DNA of 64,000 nucleotides from assembly GCA_021604865.1 (NCBI GenBank), contig BQJU01000024.1:1-64000 (forward strand). The letters run 5' to 3'. The notes below the pieces were generated by a model, which made no database searches, was not told where the DNA came from, and worked only from the letters and a program-made list of their open reading frames with translations. The DNA is from Saprospiraceae bacterium (GTDB taxonomy: Bacteria; Bacteroidota; Bacteroidia; Chitinophagales; Saprospiraceae). Shown piece by piece: positions 1 to 9,137 of the stretch. Position 1 is the stretch's first letter, and each line of letters begins with the position of its first letter. A program made the position numbers and the translations under genes.

Positions 1-141
1 TTATCTTTGGAGCGTAACAAAAAATCCTGGAACAAATCCGTCCAGGCATGGAATAGCATCACTCGAGAGCTTATCCAGACTTTTGGTGATAGATTTACGC
101 AACATATTAATTAACACAGACACAGTTCAGTGTACACTCCC
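1..141 (+). mobile_element. Right end of an insertion sequence, transposase C-terminus
   Basis: An open frame from base 1 ends in TAA at 109-111 and gives 36 residues rich in Trp, Asn and Lys, with SWNKSVQAWN and FGDRF. This resembles the C-terminal tail of IS256/Mutator-family transposases. About 30 bases later, 119-141 read in reverse begin GGGAGTGTACACTGAACTG, which looks like a terminal inverted repeat of that family, so the element probably ends near 141. The left part is outside the window. A weak alternative is that the same frame after the stop (HSSVYTPNEAF) is the remnant of an integrase. Family assignment is from memory of the pattern only. Confidence 0.45.
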
Positions 142-372
142 AATGAGGCTTTCAAAATGTCGTCAGCAATAGAGACCCGCAGTATAAAAGTAAGCCCTTT
201 TCAGGTGGCAGTTTCCCACTGGCTTCTGGATTTGTTTTGAAAAGCAATCCAAGAGGCAATGGAAAATTGCCAATTGAAATAGATTCTTAGGAACACCCAG
301 TAAACCCAAATGGATCGATCTGAAACAAAATAATCTTTTTCCTCAACTGCCCTAAGAACCTAAACACCTACT
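142..372. other. Intergenic stretch between the IS end and the first capsule gene
   Basis: No convincing gene is seen. Short open frames here have no recognisable content. The stretch probably holds the leader of the downstream gene, but no clear TAnnTTTG promoter box was found. Confidence 0.4.
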
Positions 373-1113
373 TTGTTTAGTATATTCAAAAAAAAACCAC
401 CCGTCCTAACCGACTTTTCCTTCTTACACGCCGACATGCATTCCCACCTTATTCCGGGAATTGATGACGGAGCACCGGACGTAGAGACTAGTGTAACATT
501 GATCAAGGGACTGATGGCATTGGGCTTTAAACGCATCATTACTACGCCACATATTATGGCGGATTTGTATCCGAATACACCGGAAATCATCCAGGCAGGA
601 CTGGAAAAAGTTCGAACAGCATTGAAAGCCGAAAAAATCGACATTCCAATAGACGCCGCCGCCGAATATCTGATGGATGAAGCCTTTGGCGAAAAGATCG
701 ACAGTGGACAACTACTTACTTTACCCGGAAATTACGTACTGGTAGAAATGAGTTTCATCTCTCCCCCACCCCAGCTGAATGAGTATTTATTTCTACTGCA
801 AACCAAAGGATATAAACCGATTATGGCGCATCCGGAACGGTATATGTATTTGGGAGGTGACTTGGGGGCTTATGAACGTCTTAAGGAGCGAGGCTGTTTG
901 ATGCAGCTGAATTTGTTGTCCCTGACCGGCTATTATGGCCGGGAAATACAGCGTTCGGCCTTCAAGATGACCAAAGCTGGGTTGTTTGACCTGGCGGGTA
1001 CAGATTTGCATCATGAGGGGCATCGGGAAGCACTGGAGGGTTTGTTGAAAGGTGGGAAGGCAAATGTTTTATTAGGAGGGCAGGTTTGGCGGAATGTGGA
1101 GGTGTTTGGTTGA
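373..1113 (+). CDS. PHP-family protein-tyrosine phosphatase (CpsB/YwqE type)
   Basis: This 246-residue protein has the layout of bacterial PHP-fold tyrosine phosphatases, which remove phosphate from the tyrosine-rich tail of capsule kinases. Metal-binding motifs are in order: HADMHSH at residues 19-25, DDG at 31-33, TPH near 58-60, AHPER near 152 and GTDLHH near 209. Length is normal for CpsB/YwqE. The start is TTG, with a Lys-rich N-terminus. It lies just upstream of the Wza and Wzc homologues, so its likely substrate is the kinase at 2055-4433 and it should act in the cytoplasm. The family call is firm; the substrate is inferred from position. Confidence 0.9.
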   Translation: MFSIFKKKPPVLTDFSFLHADMHSHLIPGIDDGAPDVETSVTLIKGLMALGFKRIITTPHIMADLYPNTPEIIQAGLEKVRTALKAEKIDIPIDAAAEYLMDEAFGEKIDSGQLLTLPGNYVLVEMSFISPPPQLNEYLFLLQTKGYKPIMAHPERYMYLGGDLGAYERLKERGCLMQLNLLSLTGYYGREIQRSAFKMTKAGLFDLAGTDLHHEGHREALEGLLKGGKANVLLGGQVWRNVEVFG

Positions 1114-1146
1114 TTTTGGACGCAGAGGTATTAGAGGTGCAGAGTT
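1112..1146 (+). repeat. Short GGACGCAGAGG-type repeat, copy 1
   Basis: Directly after the phosphatase stop codon lies TTTTGGACGCAGAGGTATT followed by AGAGGTGCAGAG. A near copy starts at the same place relative to a stop codon at 46531, and an inverted copy lies at 47111-47150. Similar runs are often seen around GxxExxY genes in Bacteroidota. Confidence 0.6.
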
Positions 1147-1173
1147 AAGAGAGTTTACCTGATAAATCAGGTA

Positions 1174-1208
1174 TTGACTATACTACACTTAAATAAATGT
1201 TACTTTTG
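1174..1208 (+). promoter_or_regulatory. Possible Bacteroidota-type promoter for the export genes
   Basis: TACTTTTG at 1201-1208 fits the TAnnTTTG -7 box used by the Bacteroidota housekeeping sigma factor, with TTG at 1174-1176 about 24 bases upstream. It sits 50 bases before the Wza-type gene, in the only sizeable gap of this part of the locus. The spacing is slightly long, so this is tentative. Confidence 0.35.
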
Positions 1209-1258
1209 TGGAATTTTAAAAAATCCCGGCTTTTTATAAGTCCCAACAACTGATTTAG

Positions 1259-2044
1259 ATGAGGAAAATACACTGTATTGGTTGCTTTTTTGCGATTTTG
1301 GTATTGAATCTGACTTCTTGTATCCCACATAAAGAATTGCTATTGCTCAATGAAGGAGCGGAATTTCCAACCAATGCTACTTCTATTGGTGAGGTTCCAA
1401 GCCTAAAAATTCAGATTGACGACATACTTAATATTAGTGTACGCACACTAGATATGAAAGCCGCTGCTCCCTATAATTTGTCGATTACTGTTTTTAATGA
1501 AACGATCAACAATGGAAACAATGTAGGGATCACTGATTACCTTGTGGACAATGAAGGGTCTATTGATTTCCCCGGCTTAGGCAGATTGAAAGTAGATGGG
1601 TTAACTTTAATTGAGTTAAAAGAGAAGTTATTGCAATTATTGGACCCATTTTTAGTAAATCCTACAGTTATCATTCGCTTTAGCAATTTTAAATTTACTG
1701 TCCTCGGTGCAGTAAAATCCCCAGCGACATATAGCATACAAGAAGAGAGGTTGACAATATTTGAAGCAATAGGTTATGCCGGTGACCTGGACGTTTTTGC
1801 CAATCAGGAAAACATCCTTTTGATCCGTGAACAAAATGGAGAACGCGAATTTGCATATATCAATATCAAAGATCGAAATGTATTTCAATCTCCTTATTTT
1901 TACCTGAAACAAAATGATGTCCTTTATATAGAGCCAAGACCTGAGAAAACTTTAACACAAAGAGATCAGTTATCACGTATTTTGCCCTGGTTGTCGGTAA
2001 TTACATCGGTGACTACGCTGATCTTAACCTTGACCAGATTATAA
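1259..2044 (+). CDS. Wza-type polysaccharide export lipoprotein
   Basis: The 261-residue product starts with a lipoprotein signal peptide: MRK, a hydrophobic run, and LTSC with the lipidated Cys at 21. Residues about 50-130 match the polysaccharide export (Poly_export) domain, with DILNISV and the YLVDNEGSIDFPGLG stretch, followed by an SLBB-like beta-grasp region with VLGAVKSPATYSI. A C-terminal hydrophobic segment (about 240-258, LPWLSVITSVTTLIL) is typical of the Bacteroidota form and may cross a membrane. It should form the outer-membrane export pore working with the Wzc homologue immediately downstream. ATG start, 10 bases before the next gene. Confidence 0.93.
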   Translation: MRKIHCIGCFFAILVLNLTSCIPHKELLLLNEGAEFPTNATSIGEVPSLKIQIDDILNISVRTLDMKAAAPYNLSITVFNETINNGNNVGITDYLVDNEGSIDFPGLGRLKVDGLTLIELKEKLLQLLDPFLVNPTVIIRFSNFKFTVLGAVKSPATYSIQEERLTIFEAIGYAGDLDVFANQENILLIREQNGEREFAYINIKDRNVFQSPYFYLKQNDVLYIEPRPEKTLTQRDQLSRILPWLSVITSVTTLILTLTRL

Positions 2045-2054
2045 TCCTATCGTT

Positions 2055-4433
2055 TTGAATCAATCTACTCCTAGTTTTAACAACGCTGATTTTTTACTTG
2101 AGGAAAAGCCATTTGACTTAAAAGCTTTTCTTTATCGATACTTGTTTCGGTACTGGTACCTCTATGTAATATGTATTGGCTTGGCGCTGACTGGAGCCTG
2201 GTTGTACCTGCGCTATACGGTGCCCATGTTTGAGGTAAAAAGTAAGTTATTAATCAAAAATTCCAGCGCAGATGCTGAATTTAGCGAAGAAGCTCTGCTT
2301 AGGGATTTGGGTTACAATTCCAGCGCCAAAAACCTTTCCAATGAAATAGAAATTCTTAAGTCAAGAACCCTGATGAAACAGGTAGTTGACTCTTTGAATT
2401 TACATATTTCCTGGTCTTCTTTAGGCAGAGTCAGGAACAACGAGTATTATGAAGATGTAACCTTAAAACTGGATACTTTTGATATAAAAAAATCCTACAC
2501 AGGTGCAACGTTCATCATTGAGATTTATAATGAGCAGGAATTTGCTTTTGGTCGAGAAGAAGAACTAAATACCTATCGTTTTGGGGTGCCTTTTCGTAAT
2601 AAATATGGTTACTTCCAGTTTAGCAAAAATTTTGGTTCCAACATACCCAACAATGGAATCCTTCTTTTATCCATCAATAGTGAAGAACAAATTGCCCAAA
2701 GGTATGCAGGACGGTTAAACATCAAGGGGGTGGGCGAATGGTCAGATGTATTGGAATTGTCTATGAAAGACCCGATTCAAGAAAAAGCAAGAGATATCCT
2801 GAACATGCTGGTGGAAGTTTATAATCAAGCTGGGATAGAGGATAAAAACAAGGTCAGCGAAAACACCAAAGCCTTTATTGACGAACGCCTGATTTTCCTT
2901 ACAGATGAGTTATCTGAGGTAGAAGGAGAGGTAGAACAATACAAAAAACGCAATGAAATTGCTACTGAAGCGGCTGACAATATAACCAGTTTATATTCTA
3001 ACCTCCAGGAATTTGACCAAGGCATTGTTCAATTAGAAATTCAGAAACAAATCTTGTTATCATTGGAGGAATACATGAATAACGATGCTAGTTTCTATCA
3101 ATTAATTCCCTTTAGCTCTGGCCTTAGTAATGCAAACTTGGCTGACCAAATTAATCAATACAATCAATTAATTCTGGAAAGAAGCCGAACTTTAAAATCA
3201 GCAACGGAAAAGAACCCAGTAATCGTTTCTACCGAAGAAGAAATTACTAGGCTTCGAGCGCTTATTCAATCTTCGATCCGTAATATAAAAACAGAGTTAC
3301 AAAGTAAGATCTCTGCATTGGAGAATCGTAAAAAACAGGGAATGGCAACGATTCGATCTACACCCACTAAAGAAAGAGAATTACTTGAAATCAAACGCCA
3401 GCAATCTATTAAAGAGAATCTGTATCTTTATTTACTACAAAAACGAGAAGAAACCGCATTATCGTTAGCTGTTGCAGTACCTAACTCCAGAATCATCGAT
3501 GTAGCAGGAAAAGGTAGTCAAGTAAGTCCGAGAAAGCAAAACATTTATGGCATTGCTTTTATATTAAGTTTGTTGTTTCCGATAGCATTTATTGTATTGC
3601 GTGACTTATTAACTGATACAATCCAAATTGAGGAAGATGTTAAGCATCAAACAGAAATGTCTATTCTTGGTGGTATTGCCTTTAATAAAAGTGGGGAAAA
3701 AATTGTTATCAGCCGGAACAGTCGTTCAGCCATCGCCGAAATGTTTCGTCTACTACGCACGAATTTGCAATTCATGGTTCATGGGGAAGGTTGCAAAACC
3801 ATTTTAATTACATCAGGAACTAGTGGTGAAGGCAAAAGTTTTATTACTGCCAATCTGGGCATGGCCCTTGCTCTTTCCCAAAAGAAAGTAGTTTTATTAG
3901 GATGCGATTTAAGAAAACCAAAACTTAGCAAATATATTTCCGAACATAGCCCTACCAAGGGAATTACCAATTTTTTGATTGGAGAAGCTGAACTGGAAGA
4001 TATTTTACAAACAACCGAATTGGATCCTAACTTATATTACATTGGTTCAGGCCCTATTCCTCCCAACCCAAGCGAATTATTGATTAACTATAGAATGGAT
4101 GCATTAATAGATGAGCTCAAGCAACAATTCGATCTAATCTTGATTGATACTCCTCCAATCGGACTGGTGGCTGATGCTCTATTACTCAATAAGTATATTA
4201 CCAATAGCCTGTTTGTTGTTCGATTTGGACATACCAAAAAGGGCATGTTTAAAATATTGGATGAAATCTACCGGCAAAAAAAATTAGAACGTCCAAGTAT
4301 TGTCTTGAATGGTATACAAAACAAAAATTCCTACGGTTATAGTTACGGATATGGCTATGGGTACGGCTACGGATATGGGTATTATGATGATGATCGAAAA
4401 AAGGATAAATGGTGGAAGGTTTTTAAATCGTAA
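2055..4433 (+). CDS. Wzc-type chain-length determinant and tyrosine autokinase
   Basis: The 792-residue inner-membrane protein has a first transmembrane segment at about 34-52, a Wzz domain and long coiled coil through residue about 470, a second transmembrane segment near 497-515, then a cytoplasmic BY-kinase domain. The Walker A motif GTSGEGKS is at 588-595, the A' motif LLGCDLRKP follows about 20 residues later, and Walker B is LILIDTPP. The tail is Tyr/Gly-rich, the usual autophosphorylation cluster. It controls polymer length and export together with the Wza-type protein and the PHP phosphatase. The start is TTG. Kinase and polymerization roles follow from family knowledge. Confidence 0.95.
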   Translation: MNQSTPSFNNADFLLEEKPFDLKAFLYRYLFRYWYLYVICIGLALTGAWLYLRYTVPMFEVKSKLLIKNSSADAEFSEEALLRDLGYNSSAKNLSNEIEILKSRTLMKQVVDSLNLHISWSSLGRVRNNEYYEDVTLKLDTFDIKKSYTGATFIIEIYNEQEFAFGREEELNTYRFGVPFRNKYGYFQFSKNFGSNIPNNGILLLSINSEEQIAQRYAGRLNIKGVGEWSDVLELSMKDPIQEKARDILNMLVEVYNQAGIEDKNKVSENTKAFIDERLIFLTDELSEVEGEVEQYKKRNEIATEAADNITSLYSNLQEFDQGIVQLEIQKQILLSLEEYMNNDASFYQLIPFSSGLSNANLADQINQYNQLILERSRTLKSATEKNPVIVSTEEEITRLRALIQSSIRNIKTELQSKISALENRKKQGMATIRSTPTKERELLEIKRQQSIKENLYLYLLQKREETALSLAVAVPNSRIIDVAGKGSQVSPRKQNIYGIAFILSLLFPIAFIVLRDLLTDTIQIEEDVKHQTEMSILGGIAFNKSGEKIVISRNSRSAIAEMFRLLRTNLQFMVHGEGCKTILITSGTSGEGKSFITANLGMALALSQKKVVLLGCDLRKPKLSKYISEHSPTKGITNFLIGEAELEDILQTTELDPNLYYIGSGPIPPNPSELLINYRMDALIDELKQQFDLILIDTPPIGLVADALLLNKYITNSLFVVRFGHTKKGMFKILDEIYRQKKLERPSIVLNGIQNKNSYGYSYGYGYGYGYGYGYYDDDRKKDKWWKVFKS
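4332..4385 (+). repeat. Tandem TAYGGN repeat encoding a Tyr-Gly tail
   Basis: Eighteen codons alternate Tyr with Gly (one Ser) from a short tandem repeat. It encodes the phosphorylated tail of the Wzc kinase and may change length by slippage. Confidence 0.8.
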
Positions 4434-4442
4434 AAGGCTTTT

Positions 4443-5438
4443 ATGATTATTGCAGAAATAGGACAGGCCCATGATGGAAGTCTTGGTACCGCACATGCTT
4501 ACATAGATGCAGTGGCTTCCACCGGAGTTGATGCCATTAAGTTCCAAACTCACATTGCGGAAGCGGAAAGTTCTGAATTTGAACCATTTCGGATTAAATT
4601 CAGCCTGCAAGATTCCACACGCATTGACTATTGGAAAAGGATGGAATTTACTTTGGAACAGTGGAAAGGACTAAAAAAACATTGTGAGGAAGTGGGTTTA
4701 GAATTTATTTCTTCTCCTTTTAGTAATGCCGCAGTAGATTTACTGGAAAACATAGGTGTGCAGCGCTATAAAATCGGATCTGGGGAAGTCAATAATTGGC
4801 TAATGTTAAAAAAAATTGCCCGGACACAAAAGCCGATTATACTAAGTTCCGGGATGAGCTCCTTCGAAGAACTTGATCAAACAGTAAATTTCTTAAAACC
4901 ATTTGGAAATTCATTGAGCATATTGCAATGCACTACGGCCTACCCCACCCTACCCCAACAATGGGGCTTAAATGTAATTGCTGATCTCAAACAGAGATAT
5001 AGATTGCCCATTGGGTTTTCTGATCATAGCGGCAATATTCCTGCCTGTCTTGCCGCAGCTGCACTGGGTGCCGACTTGTTTGAATTCCATGTTGTTTTTG
5101 ACAAACGGCAGTTTGGACCCGACACGGCAGCTAGCATTACAATTGACCAAACAAAAGAGTTGGTACAGGGAATATGCGCCATTCAAACGGCGCTTCAACA
5201 TCCGATAGATAAAACGGATAACTCAGCCTTTGGTTCTTTAAAAAATATTTTCGAGAAAAGCCTGGCCGTTAATAAATCCTTGCCACTGGGGCACGTATTA
5301 GGCTTTAATGATCTGGAAGCAAAAAAACCCAGTGGAAAAGGTATGCCTGCCAATCGTTTCGAGAAAGTCATAGGTAAGGCACTAAACAAAGATTTGCAGA
5401 AATGGTCATTTTTGAATGAAAGCGATATTGATGAATAA
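4443..5438 (+). CDS. NeuB-family nonulosonic acid synthase
   Basis: This 331-residue protein belongs to the NeuB family, which condenses phosphoenolpyruvate with an N-acetylated hexosamine to make sialic-acid-like sugars. It opens with IAEIGQAHDGS (the usual form is EIGSNHNG), has IKFQTH, the CTTAYPT stretch, GFSDHSG with a metal-binding His, and FEFHVVFD in place of EKHFT. The SAF-type domain is at about 260-331. The next two genes are NeuC- and NeuA-like, so the three probably make one CMP-nonulosonate. The variant N-terminus and the FEFH motif make the exact product uncertain; Neu5Ac or a relative is the simplest guess. Confidence 0.85.
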   Translation: MIIAEIGQAHDGSLGTAHAYIDAVASTGVDAIKFQTHIAEAESSEFEPFRIKFSLQDSTRIDYWKRMEFTLEQWKGLKKHCEEVGLEFISSPFSNAAVDLLENIGVQRYKIGSGEVNNWLMLKKIARTQKPIILSSGMSSFEELDQTVNFLKPFGNSLSILQCTTAYPTLPQQWGLNVIADLKQRYRLPIGFSDHSGNIPACLAAAALGADLFEFHVVFDKRQFGPDTAASITIDQTKELVQGICAIQTALQHPIDKTDNSAFGSLKNIFEKSLAVNKSLPLGHVLGFNDLEAKKPSGKGMPANRFEKVIGKALNKDLQKWSFLNESDIDE

Positions 5439-6588
5439 AAGAAAAGTCTGTGTTGTTGTAACCGCGCGTCCCTCCTATAGCCGTGTCAAAACCGCGCTAC
5501 AAGCAATCAAAGAGCATCCTGACCTGGAATTGCAGTTGGTAATAGCAGCCTCTGCTTTACTTGATCGATACGGCTCTGCAGTGAATTATATAGAAAATGA
5601 TGGATTTCAAATCGTTGCAAAAGTTTTTAATGTCTTAGAAGGAGAAAACTTAACAGCGGCAGCGAAAACTACAGGGATTGGGATATTGGAACTTTCCACT
5701 GTCTTTGACAACCTTTCTCCAGATGTAGTAGTTACTGTTGCCGACAGGTTTGAAACAATGGCCACTGCCATCTCAGCAGCCTACATGAATATCCCGCTTG
5801 TGCATTTGCAAGGAGGTGAGGTTACAGGAAATATTGATGAAAAAGTAAGACATGCAATCACTAAGTTAGCCGATGTCCATCTTGTATCCAATGAAATAGC
5901 AAAGGAACGAGTTATCAAGATGGGAGAAGACCCGACAACTGTTTTTGTTACTGGATGTCCATCTATTGATTTGGCAAAAGAGGTATTAAATACTTCAGAC
6001 CTTGACTTTAATCCTTATGAAAAATATGGTGGCGTCGGAAAGTTATTGGATATGAAAAAAGGTTACATAGTTGTTCTGCAACATCCTGTAACAACAGAAT
6101 ATACCTTGGCACGTGAACATGTAGTGAAAACACTGCAAGCAGTAAAAGAAACAGGGCTTGCTACCCTGTGGTTTTGGCCTAATGTCGATGCAGGATCAGA
6201 TGGCACTTCAAAAGGGATTCGGGCATTCAGAGAGTGGGATGATGCATCAAACATCCACTTTTTCAAAAATATGACTCCTACTGATTTTCTTAAGCTTATT
6301 TACAATTGTAAGGTATTGGTTGGCAATTCAAGTGTAGCCATTAGAGAAGCAAGTTTCCTGGGCGTTCCTGTAGTAAATATTGGTAGTAGACAGGGAGGTC
6401 GTGATCGTGGAAAAAATGTCTATGACGTTGGTTATAATAAGGAAGAAATATACGATGCAATCATAAAACATTATCATAATGGCCGCTGCGAAAGAGATAC
6501 AATTTATGGATCAGGTGATGCCGGTGAAAAAATAGCCAAGATTCTCGCAAAAGTACCCTTGAAAATCGAGAAAAAATTGACCTATTAA
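5431..6588 (+). CDS. NeuC-type hydrolyzing UDP-N-acetylglucosamine 2-epimerase
   Basis: The protein is 385 residues from the ATG at 5431, which is preferred because MNKRKVCVVVTARPSY is the family N-terminus; an ATG 15 bases upstream is in frame. It overlaps the synthase gene by 8 bases. Family marks are TARPSYSRV, VTVADRFETMA, HLQGGEVTG, and the C-terminal GNSSVAIREASFLGVPVVNIG sugar-nucleotide binding region. Enzymes of this group release ManNAc from UDP-GlcNAc, or the equivalent from bacillosamine derivatives. This supplies the acceptor for the neighbouring NeuB-like enzyme. Family is firm, exact substrate is not. Confidence 0.9.
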   Translation: MNKRKVCVVVTARPSYSRVKTALQAIKEHPDLELQLVIAASALLDRYGSAVNYIENDGFQIVAKVFNVLEGENLTAAAKTTGIGILELSTVFDNLSPDVVVTVADRFETMATAISAAYMNIPLVHLQGGEVTGNIDEKVRHAITKLADVHLVSNEIAKERVIKMGEDPTTVFVTGCPSIDLAKEVLNTSDLDFNPYEKYGGVGKLLDMKKGYIVVLQHPVTTEYTLAREHVVKTLQAVKETGLATLWFWPNVDAGSDGTSKGIRAFREWDDASNIHFFKNMTPTDFLKLIYNCKVLVGNSSVAIREASFLGVPVVNIGSRQGGRDRGKNVYDVGYNKEEIYDAIIKHYHNGRCERDTIYGSGDAGEKIAKILAKVPLKIEKKLTY

Positions 6589-6591
6589 CTG

Positions 6592-7287
6592 ATGAAAATT
6601 TTAGGAATAATACCAGCACGCGGAGGTTCAAAAGGTGTGCCCAGGAAAAACATCAAACAATTAGCTGGTAAACCCTTAATTGCCTATACCATTCAATCGG
6701 GAAAGGCATCAAAACATCTCAACCACCTAATTGTAAGTACTGAAGATGAAGAGATTGCCGCAATCAGTAGAAAATTAAAGGCAGATGTACCATTCCTTAG
6801 GCCAAATGAATTAGCACAGGATTCCACTCCTACCCTTCCAGTCCTTATACATGCCCTAAACTATTATAGCCAATTGGGACAGTATTTTGATGCCGTTTGC
6901 ATTTTGCAAACAACGACCCCATTCAGGCCTGCCAAAATGATTGACAATGCTATTGAAAAGTTTATATCAACAGGAGCGGATACTTTAATCTCTTTACGCC
7001 CAGTCCCTATTGAATACAATCCGCATTGGGTCTTTGAAGAAACGACTGGAGAGCTGCTTAAAATAAGTACAGGAGAAAGGCAAATTATCCCTAGACGGCA
7101 GGAATTACCTCCGGCATTTCATCGTGATGGTATGCTGTATCTTGTAAAGAGTGATGTATTATTAAAGCAAAACACCATATTCGGGAATACCATAACAGGT
7201 TATTTAACACAGGGAGAAGCAGTAAATATTGATACTTTCGAAGATTGGAATAAGGCGGAGGAATTGGCTACTAAACTTTACAATTAA
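6592..7287 (+). CDS. CMP-nonulosonate cytidylyltransferase (NeuA-like)
   Basis: This 231-residue protein begins with GIIPARGGSKGVPRKN, the CTP-binding signature of acylneuraminate cytidylyltransferases, followed by AGKPLIAYTI and LQTTTPFRP. Length matches NeuA/LegF/PseF enzymes without an extra esterase domain. It activates the acidic sugar made by the two upstream genes, with only 3 bases between it and the NeuC homologue. The window has a second, SpsF-like cytidylyltransferase at 18648, so this one probably serves the first nonulosonate. Confidence 0.9.
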   Translation: MKILGIIPARGGSKGVPRKNIKQLAGKPLIAYTIQSGKASKHLNHLIVSTEDEEIAAISRKLKADVPFLRPNELAQDSTPTLPVLIHALNYYSQLGQYFDAVCILQTTTPFRPAKMIDNAIEKFISTGADTLISLRPVPIEYNPHWVFEETTGELLKISTGERQIIPRRQELPPAFHRDGMLYLVKSDVLLKQNTIFGNTITGYLTQGEAVNIDTFEDWNKAEELATKLYN

Positions 7288-7295
7288 TAATAATA

Positions 7296-8351
7296 ATGAA
7301 AAAATTTATTCACATCGGAGGCGATTCCAGAAGTGGTGGGTCATTATTAGCGCGCCTATTTGATGGTCATCCAAATATTCTTTCTTACCCTTTTGAGAAT
7401 GAATTCTTTAATAATCGGAATACGGACCTTATCGACTTTTCTGAGTACCGCCAAAGTAGAAAGTTTGAGGATATTGAAAAACAAGAAGTTGTAAATAAAA
7501 TCAAGAAGTTTGCTGAAGAGAAATTGAAATCTAAACAACGCTATGGAAGAGATCAAAATCATTTCGATTATGAAAGCTTCTATTCAAATGTGGAACAAGC
7601 AATCAGTACAGACAAGGATGATTCTGAAATATTTGAATCTATTCATCAGCATTTCTTTAAGGCTTTGCTTGACACTGATTATAGCAATTTCAATGCCGTA
7701 TGTAATCACTGTTCCCGAACTTTTGCCGGTAACCTAGATCAATTTTTTAAAACTTTCACAAACGGCTATTTCATCCATACCATTAGAGAACCAAAAGCAG
7801 TTTGTGCTTCCCTGAAAAACTATTCCTTTTTTGCCACTGGAAATGACCCGGAGTCAATCCCTGTTGAGTTTAATCAGTTAGCAATTGATCGTTGGCTAAT
7901 AGCCGCTTATATGGCTGTAAAGAACAGGATGAAATACGGTAATAGGTATGTGATTGTGATCTATGAAAATCTGGTACAGAATGCTGATTACGAGTGTAAA
8001 AAGATCTGTGCACAAATTGATATTCCATTTCATGAAGAAATGCTAATCCCTAAATTTGGAAAAGAAGTTTGGGGCGGCAATTCATCATTTGGGAAAATGC
8101 CAGCCAAAGTTTCCTCAAAGAATTTGGAGAAATACAAGGAAGTATTGGAAGAGGAAGAACAGAAACAAATTGATGAGGTTCTGCAAAGTATTTATCATTC
8201 CTTTTCAAAGGGATTAGATGATTCAAATATCATGGAGGAAATAATTCGTGATATTCATACTAGGATTTCAGCAGATGAATTAGAAGATGACAACCTCAGG
8301 AATCATTATAACCTATTATATTCCCGGATGAGGAAAATGCAATTAAATTAA
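7296..8351 (+). CDS. PAPS-dependent sulfotransferase family protein
   Basis: The 351-residue product starts with FIHIGGDSRSGGSLLARLFDGHP, which fits the 5'-phosphosulfate loop of sulfotransferases. A second family motif near residue 165 (TIREPKAVCASLKN) fits the 3'-phosphate binding region. The C-terminal 60 residues are acidic and helical. It lies directly after the cytidylyltransferase, so it probably sulfates a sugar of the surface glycan in the cytoplasm before export. The fold is well supported by both motifs; the acceptor is unknown. Confidence 0.8.
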   Translation: MKKFIHIGGDSRSGGSLLARLFDGHPNILSYPFENEFFNNRNTDLIDFSEYRQSRKFEDIEKQEVVNKIKKFAEEKLKSKQRYGRDQNHFDYESFYSNVEQAISTDKDDSEIFESIHQHFFKALLDTDYSNFNAVCNHCSRTFAGNLDQFFKTFTNGYFIHTIREPKAVCASLKNYSFFATGNDPESIPVEFNQLAIDRWLIAAYMAVKNRMKYGNRYVIVIYENLVQNADYECKKICAQIDIPFHEEMLIPKFGKEVWGGNSSFGKMPAKVSSKNLEKYKEVLEEEEQKQIDEVLQSIYHSFSKGLDDSNIMEEIIRDIHTRISADELEDDNLRNHYNLLYSRMRKMQLN

Positions 8352-8353
8352 TT

Positions 8354-9133
8354 GTGCGGTTAGTAATATTAACAAGTAATGCCATTCGGCATAAATTCCT
8401 TGCAAATACATTAGTAAAAGAGGCATCGGCAGCCTTGATTATTGCTGAATGTAAGCCTGCAGCAACTACTTCTGAAAAAACGGAAAAACTTTCCCTCATT
8501 AGTAAACATTTTGTCCTAAGGGATAAAACAGAGCTTGATGTTTTTGCAGGTCATGATTATTTTAGATGTAACACCTTGCCTATTTTGCACAAGGAAGCTA
8601 ATAATCTGTCTGTTTTTGAATCAGTCAAAGCTTTTAATCCTGATATAATTGTCGTTTATGGTGCATCAATTATTAGGCCCCCTCTTCTTTCTCTTCTTCC
8701 TTACGGTCGAATAATTAATCTTCACTTGGGATTATCTCCTTACTACCGCGGAAGCGGCACCAACTTTTGGCCTTTTGTGAATGATGAATTGGAGTATGTT
8801 GGTGCAACCATTTTGAATATTGATGCAGGAGTTGATACGGGAGATATTATCACTCACATTAGGCCTCAATTAGTTCCGTCAGATAACGTGCACACCGCTG
8901 GGTGTAAAGTAATTGCGGCTTCTGCTGATGCATTGTTAACCATCATGAGGAGAAAAGAAAATGGGAAAAAATTGCCTGCTGTAAAACAATGGAAAGCTGA
9001 AATTGAAAGATACTACCGAAAAAAAGATTTTAATGAGAAAGCCCTCCTGGAATATTATCAAAATCTTGAAAATGGAATGGTAGCCAGGTATTGTAACAAT
9101 CCAAAAACCTTACCACAATTAGTTTCAATTTAA
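8354..9133 (+). CDS. Sugar N-formyltransferase-like protein
   Basis: This 259-residue protein has the N10-formyltetrahydrofolate-dependent transferase core shared by Met-tRNA formyltransferase and sugar N-formyltransferases. The catalytic Asn and His lie in IINLHLG, followed by LSPYYRGSGTNFWP, and the Asp in DAGVDTGDII. It lacks the C-terminal tRNA-binding domain and is too short for Fmt. The start is GTG, two bases after the sulfotransferase stop. It probably formylates an amino group on a nucleotide sugar of this locus. Which amino sugar is not shown. Confidence 0.8.
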   Translation: MRLVILTSNAIRHKFLANTLVKEASAALIIAECKPAATTSEKTEKLSLISKHFVLRDKTELDVFAGHDYFRCNTLPILHKEANNLSVFESVKAFNPDIIVVYGASIIRPPLLSLLPYGRIINLHLGLSPYYRGSGTNFWPFVNDELEYVGATILNIDAGVDTGDIITHIRPQLVPSDNVHTAGCKVIAASADALLTIMRRKENGKKLPAVKQWKAEIERYYRKKDFNEKALLEYYQNLENGMVARYCNNPKTLPQLVSI

Positions 9134-9137
9134 AGGG

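Noticed and set aside
8354-9133. Methionyl-tRNA formyltransferase
   Set aside because: It is too short, lacks the tRNA-binding C-terminal domain and lies in a glycan operon.
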